DNA of 41,054 bases, from the NCBI GenBank assembly GCA_944383315.1, contig CALWPB010000008.1, forward strand, positions 1 through 41,054, in the 5' to 3' direction. This stretch comes from an uncultured Clostridia bacterium (GTDB lineage: Bacteria; Bacillota; Clostridia; Christensenellales; UBA1242). Positions 1 to 7,903 of this stretch are shown piece after piece. The position numbers and the translations under genes are program-made. Each line of letters opens with the position of its first letter. Within the stretch, counting starts at the first letter, position 1. The notes below the pieces were generated by a model that searched no databases, was not told the origin of the DNA, and worked only from the letters and a program-made list of their open reading frames with translations.

Positions 1-112
1 GAACGGGTGCGCTCGAAAAAGTTGCCTGTGGCAAATTTTTAGCACCCCGGCGTGATAGTGGAGCGAATCTTTTCGCGTAACGGAGCGATTCCCTTCACCT
101 GCTCCAGTACAA
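1..112. repeat. tRNA-Gly-associated repeat, copy 1
   Basis: This 112-bp unit recurs at 169-280 with an offset of 168 and, by eye, only two differences (positions 78 and 107). It holds an imperfect long hairpin (about 4-48) whose apical stem is AGTTGCC/GGCAA around a TGT loop, and then a stretch ending in a tRNA-Gly 3' end (86-106). In copy 2 the hairpin is preceded by GGGAATCG, the reverse complement of the CGATTCCC inside the tRNA-Gly T-arm, so the unit is bounded by inverted T-arm fragments. The left part of copy 1 is cut by the window edge. The hairpin core also occurs near the tRNA-Leu at 28116-28176. Confidence 0.85.
86..106 (+). other. tRNA-Gly 3'-end fragment, copy 1
   Basis: The segment reads as the distal T-loop and T-stem (CGATTCCCTT), acceptor strand CACCTGC, discriminator T and encoded CCA of a typical bacterial tRNA-Gly. 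The 5' part of a tRNA is absent, so this is a fragment and not a gene. The intact tRNA-Gly presumably lies just left of the window (inference). It resembles the displaced 3' ends left when elements integrate into tRNA genes. Confidence 0.75.
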
Positions 113-141
113 GTGCGGAAAATAATGCTCCGTACTTTTTT
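111..141 (+). terminator. intrinsic terminator after tRNA-Gly fragment
   Basis: Stem AAGTGCGGA pairs with TCCGTACTT (one G-U pair) and is followed by a run of six T. It directly follows the tRNA-Gly 3' fragment, as terminators follow the other tRNA 3'-end copies in this window. Confidence 0.6.
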
Positions 142-168
142 GTTATGAGTATATGGTTATTGGGAATC

Positions 169-280
169 GAACGGGTGCGCTCGAAAAAGTTGCCTGTGGC
201 AAATTTTTAGCACCCCGGCGTGATAGTGGAGCGAATCTTTTCGCGAAACGGAGCGATTCCCTTCACCTGCTCCAATACAA
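169..280. repeat. tRNA-Gly-associated repeat, copy 2
   Basis: Second copy of the unit at 1-112. It is preceded by TGGGAATC at 161-168, giving an inverted copy of the tRNA-Gly T-arm (GGGAATCGAAC) at its left end. It contains the hairpin core GAACGGGTGCG...AGCACCCC and ends in the tRNA-Gly 3' end at 254-274. Between the copies lie only a terminator and about 20 further bases. Confidence 0.85.
254..274 (+). other. tRNA-Gly 3'-end fragment, copy 2
   Basis: Identical to the fragment at 86-106: distal T-arm, acceptor strand, discriminator base and CCA of a tRNA-Gly, with no 5' half. It is followed by its own terminator. Confidence 0.75.
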
Positions 281-282
281 TA

Positions 283-340
283 AAAACACAATATATAGTA
301 GGTTTTAAACCAATTTTAACCACTATATGTTGTGTTTTTT
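283..340 (+). terminator. long intrinsic terminator
   Basis: A long stem begins AAAACACAA and closes with TTGTGTTTT, with further pairing of ATATAGT to ACTATAT and GGTT to AACC around an AT-rich loop. It ends in TTTTTT. It closes the second tRNA-Gly fragment. Confidence 0.75.
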
Positions 341-474
341 GATTTTTTGGGTAAATTAGGGTAAAAATATTTTTGCTTGTACTATTTAAATTACACATTT
401 TAATAGTTTTATTATGCTTTTATGAGAATAATCCTTTAAAAATATAAGGAACTTACACAAATGCGTTTATTTAG

Positions 475-504
475 TTGTTTTTTATTCACTTTTTAAGATA
501 TAAT
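475..504 (+). promoter_or_regulatory. sigma-A-like promoter of the 529-2454 operon
   Basis: A weak -35 TTGTTT (475-480), an 18-bp spacer and a perfect -10 TATAAT (499-504) precede the ribosome binding site AAAGGAG (513-519) of the first gene. Judged by eye. Confidence 0.5.
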
Positions 505-528
505 TTAATATTAAAGGAGTACAGAACT

Positions 529-1074
529 ATGGAACTAAAAGTATTGAAAAAGCAAAATAACAGTGAAGAATGTATTGTTTGCGGTCTGCAAAATGATGCA
601 TCATTAAAAGTGCGTTTTTACGAATGCGATGGCGGGCTGATTTGTGGCATTTTCCACAACGAAGATTTCCACCAAAGTTTCCCTGGACGTATGCACGGCG
701 GAATGATTAGCGCAGTGCTTGACGAAACCATCGGCAGAGCCGTAATGATAAAGAACCCCGACCAATGGGGTGTTACGGGTGAATTGAAAGTTCGCTATCT
801 CAAACCTACCCCACTAGAAACAGACCTACACTGCTGGGGCAAAATTGTTAGTGAAAATAGTCGACTATTTAAAGGTGTAGGTTACCTTGAAACTCCTGAT
901 GGTGAAGTGGTAGCGACTGGCGAAGCAACATACTTTAAACTGGAATTGTCCGCCATTGCCGAAGGTCAACTAGATGAGCACAACTGGTATCTTGAAAAGG
1001 GCGAAGCACCAGCCACCCTTACGAGTAAAAATATTGATTTGCTAGACACTTTGGCACAAAAAATGGGAAAATAA
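529..1074 (+). CDS. PaaI/hotdog-fold thioesterase family protein
   Basis: Probable acyl-CoA thioesterase of the PaaI/YigI hotdog family, about 181 aa and cytoplasmic. The core motif is GRMHGGMISAVLDETIG, the usual HGG helix motif of this family with its acidic residue in the following helix, then WGVTGELKVRYLKP, the typical beta-strand segment. The C-terminal tail of about 50 residues is longer than in minimal PaaI proteins. I chose the ATG at 529 because AAAGGAG lies 9 bases upstream; an upstream in-frame ATG at 475 has no ribosome binding site and would overlap the promoter. It is first in a three-gene plus-strand operon with a GNAT enzyme and a membrane protein. The substrate cannot be told from sequence. 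Confidence 0.8.
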   Translation: MELKVLKKQNNSEECIVCGLQNDASLKVRFYECDGGLICGIFHNEDFHQSFPGRMHGGMISAVLDETIGRAVMIKNPDQWGVTGELKVRYLKPTPLETDLHCWGKIVSENSRLFKGVGYLETPDGEVVATGEATYFKLELSAIAEGQLDEHNWYLEKGEAPATLTSKNIDLLDTLAQKMGK

Positions 1075-1097
1075 ACAATAGAATATGGAGAAAAACT

Positions 1098-1685
1098 ATG
1101 GAATATACGCTAAAATGCTTCGGGGAAATTGTACCCATAACAACCGAGGACAATATAAAATTGGTGCCGATTACGGAAGATTTGAGCGAAAAAATTTATG
1201 ATATGTATCAAGAAATTCCGTACGAAGAAAAATTTCAAGATGTAAATATTGCAAATGGAATGTCCCACGACACTTTTCGCAAATATTGTGCGTTGTTAGA
1301 ACTAGCCGAGCAAAACATTTTATTAAGTTACATTGAGCAGCAAATAGCACATTTTGTATTATTTGACGGCGATTACCCTATCGGCTGGTTTTCGCTACGA
1401 GTTGAAGATTTAAACAAAAGTTACTTACATTCTGGGCATATTGGGTACACTATTCGCCCAAGCAAACGCAAGCAAGGTTATGCGACAAAAGGGCTAACGC
1501 AAGTACTTCAACTTGCAAAAGCGCTAGGATACAAGCAGGTTTGCATTACAACTGATGACCAAAATATACCTTCGCAAAATCTAATTGCAAAATTTGGCTT
1601 CCGCCCCTTCCCTGCCGATAGTGAGCGCCAGAAAATCACAAAATCGGTTTATCACGGAATGAGCCAATATTATTTAGATTTATAA
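1098..1685 (+). CDS. GNAT-family N-acetyltransferase
   Basis: Acetyl-CoA-dependent N-acetyltransferase, 195 aa. The GNAT fold is visible in the C-terminal two thirds: GDYPIGWFSLRV (beta4), then HIGYTIRPSKRKQGYATKGL, where RKQGYA is the acetyl-CoA pyrophosphate-binding R/Q-x-x-G-x-A motif, and later DQNIPSQNLIAKFGF, the usual N-x-x-S-x-x-x-x-x-x-x-G-F end motif. The N-terminal 75 residues are poorly typed. The start ATG follows GGAG by 7 bases and lies 23 bp after the thioesterase stop, so the genes are cotranscribed. Acetyl acceptor unknown; similar proteins act on small molecules or on ribosomal protein N termini. Confidence 0.85.
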   Translation: MEYTLKCFGEIVPITTEDNIKLVPITEDLSEKIYDMYQEIPYEEKFQDVNIANGMSHDTFRKYCALLELAEQNILLSYIEQQIAHFVLFDGDYPIGWFSLRVEDLNKSYLHSGHIGYTIRPSKRKQGYATKGLTQVLQLAKALGYKQVCITTDDQNIPSQNLIAKFGFRPFPADSERQKITKSVYHGMSQYYLDL

Positions 1686-1704
1686 ATAAACAATAGGAGT
1701 AGTT

Positions 1705-2454
1705 ATGCCAGAGAAAAAAGAAAATAAACGCAACGTTACGCAAGCCGAAGTTCAAGAAGACGGCAGCATTAAATTAACATCATACAACACTCCCCTTGTA
1801 AAAAATGCAAGTATGCAACAAAAATCAGCCATTAGACCTGTAAATATTGCAGGTAAGCAACAAAAATCCGCACCTAATCGCATTCGCAAAAACGAACAAA
1901 AAGAATTTTTTGATGCTACAATAGATGACGAAACTACACCCACGCGCAATATAGAACGTGAAATTGAACAGGCAAAAAAACGCGCCCTGCAAGAGCATCA
2001 AATTCTTGAAAATTATCGCAACCGACCACCTAAAAAAGACAAGACATATACGTCCTGCGTAATCGGCAGTATTGTAACCGTTGCGATTTTACTTGCGCTT
2101 ACTCTCATATTTTTCCTTTGGCTCAAATGGTATGGTGTAGGACTCGGGTTTGCCGTGCTTACAATAATAGCATCACAAGTCTGGATAATGTTTTTAAAGA
2201 AAATTAATAAAAAATATGACGTACTCGAAAAAGCAACCGATGCTGATGAAATTGCATTGCAACAACATTTAAAAGAAAAGTATCCAACAATCTACGAAGC
2301 GCAAAAAGAAAGCGATAAAAAGGTTTTTGAGAAAGATAAAGTAAAAAATAACAACTACAAAAACGAAGAGCAAGCAAGCAACAAGAGTTCAAAACAAGCG
2401 CCAGATAGTGAAAAGAAAACTGAGCAAAAAGATACAGACAAAACAGAAAAATAG
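1705..2454 (+). CDS. hypothetical membrane protein with charged tails
   Basis: No family recognised; 249 aa. The first 110 residues are hydrophilic and basic/acidic mixed (likely disordered), then two closely spaced transmembrane helices at about 115-160 (a run of V/I/L/A residues, KWYG turn, second helix), then a long Lys/Glu/Asn/Gln-rich tail that looks like coiled coil or disordered sequence. The ribosome binding site AGGAG precedes the ATG, 19 bp after the GNAT gene, so it is the last gene of the operon; the terminator at 2483 follows. The membrane hairpin with two large cytosolic tails suggests a scaffold or anchoring role (inference only). Confidence 0.75.
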   Translation: MPEKKENKRNVTQAEVQEDGSIKLTSYNTPLVKNASMQQKSAIRPVNIAGKQQKSAPNRIRKNEQKEFFDATIDDETTPTRNIEREIEQAKKRALQEHQILENYRNRPPKKDKTYTSCVIGSIVTVAILLALTLIFFLWLKWYGVGLGFAVLTIIASQVWIMFLKKINKKYDVLEKATDADEIALQQHLKEKYPTIYEAQKESDKKVFEKDKVKNNNYKNEEQASNKSSKQAPDSEKKTEQKDTDKTEK

Positions 2455-2482
2455 AGTAGTAAATAAAATATTTTAAAAAAAT

Positions 2483-2510
2483 ACACCGCTTTTATAGTAC
2501 GGTGTTTTTT
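2483..2510. terminator. bidirectional intrinsic terminator
   Basis: Stem ACACCG/CGGTGT with an 11-base loop, A-run on the left and TTTTTT on the right. It serves the plus-strand operon ending at 2454 and the converging glmU-like gene ending at 2509. Confidence 0.8.
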
Positions 2511-3603
2511 ATTTGTTTTTTATGTTTTGAAAACACACTCCATTTGCTACTGTATGATTTGCTAAAATTTCGGCATTAATTAATTGAGAATTTGATAATA
2601 TAGTTACATTATCACCTATTACACAATTTTCCAGTGTAATATTGCTGCCAAATTTACAATTTACACCTATTTTACAGTTTGATAAATGACAATTTGCCCC
2701 CAAAATAGCATTATCGCCTATATTAGAATTAAATATTAAGTTATTTACACCAATTTTTGTATTTTCGCCTATATATGAATTTTTATCAATATAGCAAAAT
2801 GGAAAAATAGTAGTATCTTTTGCTATCACACATCCAAATTCAAAATAACTTTGACCAATAATTCGTACTCCATTATTTTGCAATTTTTGTATAATACTTT
2901 TCTGCATTTTATTTTCTGCTACTACCAATTCATCAAGAGTATTAACTCCTGAAAAAATTTCAAAATTATCTGCATCAACCCCTTGTATTTTTCCGCCATC
3001 TTTATATATTAAATTAATCAAATCTGTTGCATAGTACTCGTTTTGTGCGTTATTTTTACTTAATTTTGATATATTATGCATTAAAAATTTACTATTAAAG
3101 CAATAAATTCCCATATTTATTTCAGTAATTGTAAGTTGTTCCAAAGTACAGTCTTTTGTTTCAATAATGTTACAAATATTTCCTTTTTTATCTCGCTCTA
3201 TTTTACCAAATGTATTTTGTTCCGTTATATTTTTAATAAGTAAATTTACAGCACAATTATTCATATCAAGCATTTTAATCAGCAAATTTTCGTCAAAAAC
3301 GGGTCCATCACCATTTACAACTAAAATATTCTCAAAATTATCCCCTATTTTAGCGCAAGCACAGCGGAGAGCATCACCCGTGCCGAGTGGCTCATTTTGC
3401 ACAACAAATTCACAATTTGGCAACTTTTTTATAATCTCACTATTTGGGCTTACAACTACAAAAATTTTAAGATTTTGTTTTTGCAAAACATCAACTATAT
3501 GACAAACAATAGGTTTGCCACAAAGTGTTTCCAATGTTTTATTTTTAGAACGTTTCATACGTGAGCCACGACCACCAGCAAGGATAATTGCACAATTTTT
3601 CAT
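2509..3603 (-). CDS. GlmU N-terminal-type UDP-GlcNAc pyrophosphorylase (split GlmU)
   Basis: Uridylyltransferase part of peptidoglycan precursor synthesis, GlcNAc-1-P + UTP to UDP-GlcNAc. Residues 1-230 are the nucleotidyltransferase: LAGGRGSRM (8-16) is the nucleotide loop, K22 matches E. coli GlmU K25, GTGDA (74-78) binds uracil, and D99 in VNGDGP matches the metal ligand D105. EINMGIYCF and NNAQNEYY are typical GlmU segments. From about 245 to 360 there are left-handed beta-helix hexapeptide repeats, but the acetyltransferase catalytic signatures are absent; these are in the neighbouring gene. Total 364 aa against about 456 for normal GlmU. It starts 14 bp after the acetyltransferase gene, with AGGTG as the binding site. 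Same operon, so the two proteins may form one complex. Confidence 0.85.
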   Translation of the reverse strand: MKNCAIILAGGRGSRMKRSKNKTLETLCGKPIVCHIVDVLQKQNLKIFVVVSPNSEIIKKLPNCEFVVQNEPLGTGDALRCACAKIGDNFENILVVNGDGPVFDENLLIKMLDMNNCAVNLLIKNITEQNTFGKIERDKKGNICNIIETKDCTLEQLTITEINMGIYCFNSKFLMHNISKLSKNNAQNEYYATDLINLIYKDGGKIQGVDADNFEIFSGVNTLDELVVAENKMQKSIIQKLQNNGVRIIGQSYFEFGCVIAKDTTIFPFCYIDKNSYIGENTKIGVNNLIFNSNIGDNAILGANCHLSNCKIGVNCKFGSNITLENCVIGDNVTILSNSQLINAEILANHTVANGVCFQNIKNK

Positions 3604-3617
3604 AACACACCTAACTA

Positions 3618-4241
3618 TTATTTAACTTTTTTATTAAATTTTTTATTATTTTTTACTATTAATGGCGGTCTAGCGAGCGCAAAAGTATTTGTATCTAAAT
3701 CTTTGTCGACCACTGTATTAGCGCCAATAAAACTATTGCTTCCAATTTTTAAAGGGGCAATCAAATTTACATTGCAACCAATAAAACAGTTATCACCGAT
3801 TACTATTTTATGCTTATTAATCCCATCGAAATTTGCAAACACTACACCACAGCCAAAATTGCAGTTTTCCCCAATTTCAGCATCACCCACATAAGTTAAA
3901 TGTGCTATTTTTGTATTATCGCCTATTTTACAATTTTTTGTTTCGCAAAAATTACCCAAACGCACATTTTTACCAATAATGCTATTTGAACGAGTGTGAG
4001 CAAATGGACCTATAAAGGAACCCTCATCTATGCTTGTACCTTCCAGAACACACCCCGAAAAAACGCAACAGTTTGCACCTATTTTACTATTTTTATCTAT
4101 ATAACAATTTGGATAAATGATAGTACTTTTGCCAATCTTAGCCCCAACTTCTATATAGGTATTTTGTGGTGCAATTACTGTAAAATCATTAAATTGTGTT
4201 AAAAATTCAATATTTTTTACGTTTTTTTGCGATTTTTCCAT
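3618..4241 (-). CDS. GlmU C-terminal-type glucosamine-1-phosphate acetyltransferase (split GlmU)
   Basis: Acetyl-CoA-dependent acetylation of glucosamine-1-phosphate, made as a stand-alone 207-aa left-handed beta-helix protein. Hexapeptide repeats run through residues 25-190. Spacing of catalytic residues matches E. coli GlmU exactly: R84 (R333), K102 (K351), H114 (H363), Y117 (Y366), N128 (N377), N137 (N386), K143 (K392); only Y387 is replaced, by F138. The segment AHLTYVGDAEIG is nearly canonical. It lacks any nucleotidyltransferase domain, which is in the next gene downstream. The start has only a modest binding site (AAAGG). A possible 13-codon leader ORF lies upstream at 4269-4310. Confidence 0.85.
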   Translation of the reverse strand: MEKSQKNVKNIEFLTQFNDFTVIAPQNTYIEVGAKIGKSTIIYPNCYIDKNSKIGANCCVFSGCVLEGTSIDEGSFIGPFAHTRSNSIIGKNVRLGNFCETKNCKIGDNTKIAHLTYVGDAEIGENCNFGCGVVFANFDGINKHKIVIGDNCFIGCNVNLIAPLKIGSNSFIGANTVVDKDLDTNTFALARPPLIVKNNKKFNKKVK

Positions 4242-4268
4242 TATTTATTCGCCTTTTAATAATTTATT

Positions 4269-4310
4269 TTAAATTATATATTTAATTTTAATTATTGATA
4301 TTTTAGTCAT
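4269..4310 (-). CDS. possible 13-residue leader ORF before split glmU
   Basis: Encodes MTKISIIKIKYII and is preceded by a strong AAAAAAGGAG with a 5-base spacer, better than that of the acetyltransferase gene 27 bp downstream. It has four Ile-rich codons in an AT-rich context, so chance is possible. The rest of the 4242-4500 spacer is AT-rich with no other gene seen. Confidence 0.22.
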   Translation of the reverse strand: MTKISIIKIKYII

Positions 4311-4500
4311 TTTTCACTCCTTTTTTAAAATTGTTTAAATAAAAATTATTTAACTATATAACATTAATCTCAATTTTTATCTACGATAACATCAAATTAA
4401 ATATACGAATAATTATTAAAAAATTTCTAAAAATTTGCCGCTATTTTTAATATGATTAATGTCTATATTTAAACGATTTTTATTGCATAGTACTATATTT

Positions 4501-5577
4501 TTAAGTATTTTTAGGTATTTTTTTTATATTTTTATTAAATTTTGATTTATGTGATACATAAACCATTCTAATAATAAACAACACTCCCACCACACCAAGT
4601 ACAGGATAACAATAACTTACAATTGCACCAAACCCTAGCCCTGAAATAATAAGACAAATTATACACACAATAATGCTACAAATTTTGAAACTATGAAAGT
4701 ATTTTTCAAGCCAAACTGATATTGTGTACACAAGAGAAACCGCAGTAGTTGCAATGCCTATCCAAACTACAATTAGAGTAATTATGCCAAATATATGGCC
4801 TGCGCTTCCTGCAATATATACAAGTGGCATATCAGACATTGAACTATATGGGTTTAAATAAATTGAAATTACCATACCTATCAAGCACAGCACCATAAAC
4901 CCCGCACCAATAGCACTACCTGCAAGATTGATTTTTTTGGAATGTTGAGTACCGAGTCGTGCAAAAATAAAGCCCGCAAAAAATAAATTGCTACAAACAT
5001 ACAGTATACAGAAAAATATTGCACTGATGATACGTTCTACGCCGTTTACCATAGGAACTATAAAACCGCTTGAATCAATAAGGCAGTATACAAACGCCAC
5101 GGCAATTATTAATACCATTGCAGGCACAACCGCAAGATTAACTTTGACCATTTTATCAAATCCCAGCCAACTAATAATTACAGCGATTATTGCGGTAAAT
5201 ACACTAGCAAATCTATATAAATCTTGCGAAAAAACTATATCAAATAATGAATTTGCACCTGCAAACATTGCAGAAAGCAATATAAAATTGCCAAAAATAA
5301 ATATAATTTCGCCAACTATGCCAAATTTACCAAAAAGTTGCATATTCATTTGCTGGACTGATTCAATGCCATATTTTTTACCAAATTCCAAAAATGTGTA
5401 TCCAAGCAAAAACAGCAACATGCCCGCAAGTGCTATTAACGGAAAACACGCCCAGCCAAATTGAGCAAAATAAAACCAAACTTCTTTCCCACTAGCAAAC
5501 CCTGCTCCAACAATCGAGCCGAACATTACCGCGCCCACCAAAACCGCTTGCTTTACAGACTTCCAAATCACCGCCAC
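4501..5577 (-). CDS. YkvI-like integral membrane transporter (COG3949)
   Basis: Uncharacterised membrane protein family of B. subtilis YkvI, distantly related to LeuT/APC-fold transporters. 358 aa with about ten hydrophobic segments. The diagnostic N-terminal segment is MFGSIVGAGFASGKEVWFYF: helix 1 is broken at GAGFASG, as at the substrate site of LeuT-fold carriers. It starts with GTG 4 bases after the stop of the TPR gene upstream, inside the overlap region GCGAGGTGG, implying translational coupling. Substrate unknown; YkvI relatives are sometimes linked to amino acids. The function is family-level inference. Confidence 0.8.
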   Translation of the reverse strand: MAVIWKSVKQAVLVGAVMFGSIVGAGFASGKEVWFYFAQFGWACFPLIALAGMLLFLLGYTFLEFGKKYGIESVQQMNMQLFGKFGIVGEIIFIFGNFILLSAMFAGANSLFDIVFSQDLYRFASVFTAIIAVIISWLGFDKMVKVNLAVVPAMVLIIAVAFVYCLIDSSGFIVPMVNGVERIISAIFFCILYVCSNLFFAGFIFARLGTQHSKKINLAGSAIGAGFMVLCLIGMVISIYLNPYSSMSDMPLVYIAGSAGHIFGIITLIVVWIGIATTAVSLVYTISVWLEKYFHSFKICSIIVCIICLIISGLGFGAIVSYCYPVLGVVGVLFIIRMVYVSHKSKFNKNIKKIPKNT

Positions 5578-5581
5578 CTCG

Positions 5582-7177
5582 CTACACGAGCAACCGATAC
5601 TCGTTAATTGCCCTAATCACCCGATTGCTATCGACACCAAAGTATATGCATGCTTGATTTAAAACTTGAGCATTTTCGCAAAAATATAGACAAGCAAGCA
5701 CATTTTCATCAAAATCAGGTAAAATTTGAGAAAAAACTTGATTTTTTGTTAATTTTTCGGTAATTTTATCAAAATTTACATCCATTCCGTTTATTTCAGC
5801 AAAACAAAAAGCATTTACATAACCTTCACGAAACATTGCGTTTTGTCGAAAAGCAGATGGTAGTTTAGTCTTAAAACTGCGGTATCTATAATTTGAAGTT
5901 AAGTCTATTTCGCGCACATTTTCATTAAGCATTGCATATTTTGTAAGGCTAAATTTTTGCTCTTTATTAAGTCTTACGGAAATTAGTAATTTTTGATAAA
6001 GTTTTACCGCTTTTTTCTTTTTGCAACGCGATAATGCTTTTGCTAAACGATTAGTTAAATCTGGATTTTTTTGCATAAAGCACCACTCAATATCATCAGC
6101 CATTAAAAGCGAACGATTGAAACTGTCGCAAAAATTATCTGAATTTATAGCGGAAAAAATTGCTTGCAATTTACTTTCGGCAATTTTATGAGGAATTTGA
6201 GTAACTATCGCAAGCGGTGGCTCAACTAAATTTCTTGAAAAAATATCATAGTAAATATTTAGTACAGGATTTTCAATATCTACCCATCGCGCTTGCCCGA
6301 TATAATATAATGCTTCCTGCGTATCCCCTAGATTGTAATATGCTATTGCTAAAAAAAGTAAAATTTTAGTATTATACTCATCTTGCTGCTGTGCCTTTTG
6401 ATAAAATGTTATTGCTTTATCAAATTTTGAAATAGCAGCATACATATTCCCAACAAGCACTAACTGATTAAATTTTAGGGGGATACCCGCAATTTTTTGC
6501 AGGTTTATTTCCAAACTACACAAATCTTTTTCTGCAAGGCATAATGAACACAGCACGAGCAGCGCTTGAACATTTGCAGGGTTATCACGTAAAATATCAA
6601 ACAAAATTTCACGAGCCCGCGCATACTGTTCTGCAAGCACTAACACATCTGCGAGCATAATTTTTGCATCAATATTATTGTTGGCTAGCGGCGAGAGCAA
6701 CATAACCGCTTGGTCTGCCTTGTGCATTTTAACCAGATTACGTGCTATTGCCAAAGTGTTATTTTCTGCCATAGGGGTTTGTAATTGTTGTTTTATCTCA
6801 TAAGTCCATTCAAGTACAGCCCCTGAAAAATCTTGCGTACCGCCTATATCGAGAGTGGCTTCAAAATATTCAAGTGCTAGTTTTGGATTATTCATTTTTA
6901 CCAAATTTCTACCAATTCCAAAGAAAGCACCCGCGCGCGTTTCAGGAATACGCACAGCGCGAAAAAAATGCTCACAACTCAAAGCATATAGCCCCATTTC
7001 GTAGTAAATCTGTCCAATTAAAATATTTATACTTTCACGGTCAATACGCGTCTTTGCGTTCTCATAAGCACGTCTACCCGCATCAAGCGCGCCTAAATAA
7101 TCACCAGAAGACGTACGCGTGTCAATTAACTTTATATAATAGTCAAGATTTTGCTTGAAATTAACAATTTTTTGCAT
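5582..7177 (-). CDS. tetratricopeptide-repeat protein
   Basis: Cytoplasmic TPR protein, 531 aa, no signal peptide or membrane segment. At least seven degenerate 34-residue repeats are visible between about residues 15 and 310, for example ESINILIGQIYYEMGLYALS, FGIGRNLVKMNNPKLALEYF and ILLFLAIAYYNLGDTQEALY, with the usual small-aromatic-small TPR spacing. The last 220 residues are helical without clear repeats. It probably acts as a protein-protein scaffold; partner unknown. Its stop is 4 bp before the YkvI-like gene, so the two are cotranslated. The upstream gap (7178-7287) is AT-rich and the start has no strong binding site. Confidence 0.8.
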   Translation of the reverse strand: MQKIVNFKQNLDYYIKLIDTRTSSGDYLGALDAGRRAYENAKTRIDRESINILIGQIYYEMGLYALSCEHFFRAVRIPETRAGAFFGIGRNLVKMNNPKLALEYFEATLDIGGTQDFSGAVLEWTYEIKQQLQTPMAENNTLAIARNLVKMHKADQAVMLLSPLANNNIDAKIMLADVLVLAEQYARAREILFDILRDNPANVQALLVLCSLCLAEKDLCSLEINLQKIAGIPLKFNQLVLVGNMYAAISKFDKAITFYQKAQQQDEYNTKILLFLAIAYYNLGDTQEALYYIGQARWVDIENPVLNIYYDIFSRNLVEPPLAIVTQIPHKIAESKLQAIFSAINSDNFCDSFNRSLLMADDIEWCFMQKNPDLTNRLAKALSRCKKKKAVKLYQKLLISVRLNKEQKFSLTKYAMLNENVREIDLTSNYRYRSFKTKLPSAFRQNAMFREGYVNAFCFAEINGMDVNFDKITEKLTKNQVFSQILPDFDENVLACLYFCENAQVLNQACIYFGVDSNRVIRAINEYRLLV

Positions 7178-7287
7178 ACATTAATCTATGGCAATATAAT
7201 CACCTAAAAGAACTTAAAAATAAAAAATGCCAATATTAAAAAATATCAGCAATGAAAAAATTACTCAAAATTTAATTTCTATAATAA

Positions 7288-7899
7288 TTACATAAATGCA
7301 AAAGTGCTTTTGTATTCATTTAGTTTTTTATTTTGCTTTTGCGCTTCGAAAAACTCTATGCTTTTATTTATCATACGTGTACAAGCAGCATCACCTGCCA
7401 CCAATTTCAATGCTTCGGCTGGTGTGCACCAACGTAATTCGGTAGACTCTGGCGACTTCACAAAAACGTGCGAATTTGTCATTATCAAGAAATTAATGTC
7501 ATAATGCTTGTGGGCACTCTCACCTTTTGTTCGATTTGCAGGAATATCATATACGGCACAATCTACAAAACTTTTAGTCAAAAAGCGAAGTTGCGATGCA
7601 GCAAAACCCGTTTCTTCCATCGTTTCGCGAAGTGCAACCTTGCGCACATCAGTTTCGTGGTCGCAATGTCCGCCAAACTGTATCCAAATATTTGCTTTTT
7701 TGTGGTGATTCAATAAAATATTGCCCTTATTATCCACTACAAGCGCGCTGCCTGTAATATGCCCGCTCTCGTTAGTACGTTCGAATGCGTTTTCCATATT
7801 ATCATTTAAAAATCGCAATATTTCACGTACTGCCAGTGCTTCGCTGTCGTCGTACGGGTGGTGCTCCATAAGCGCTTGAATTAAATTGAATTTTTCCAT
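7288..7899 (-). CDS. NUDIX hydrolase
   Basis: Hydrolase of nucleoside diphosphate-linked substrates, 203 aa. The Nudix box at 76-99 reads GGHCDHETDVRKVALRETME then ETGF. This is the variant in which the first Glu of the canonical box is shifted or replaced while REx2-3EExG is intact, as in other bacterial GGHxD-type NUDIX proteins. The N-terminal 45 residues are helical. The ATG is 4 bases after the stop of the AlkD-like gene, so it sits in the same probable SOS operon; a role in cleaning damaged nucleotides would fit but is inference. Later residues GESAHKHYDINFLI fit the family. Confidence 0.85.
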   Translation of the reverse strand: MEKFNLIQALMEHHPYDDSEALAVREILRFLNDNMENAFERTNESGHITGSALVVDNKGNILLNHHKKANIWIQFGGHCDHETDVRKVALRETMEETGFAASQLRFLTKSFVDCAVYDIPANRTKGESAHKHYDINFLIMTNSHVFVKSPESTELRWCTPAEALKLVAGDAACTRMINKSIEFFEAQKQNKKLNEYKSTFAFM

Positions 7900-7903
7900 A
7901 ATT

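Noticed and set aside
207..398. 63-codon frame on the minus strand at the left edge
   Set aside because: It overlaps the tRNA-Gly repeat and the long terminator, with no binding site.
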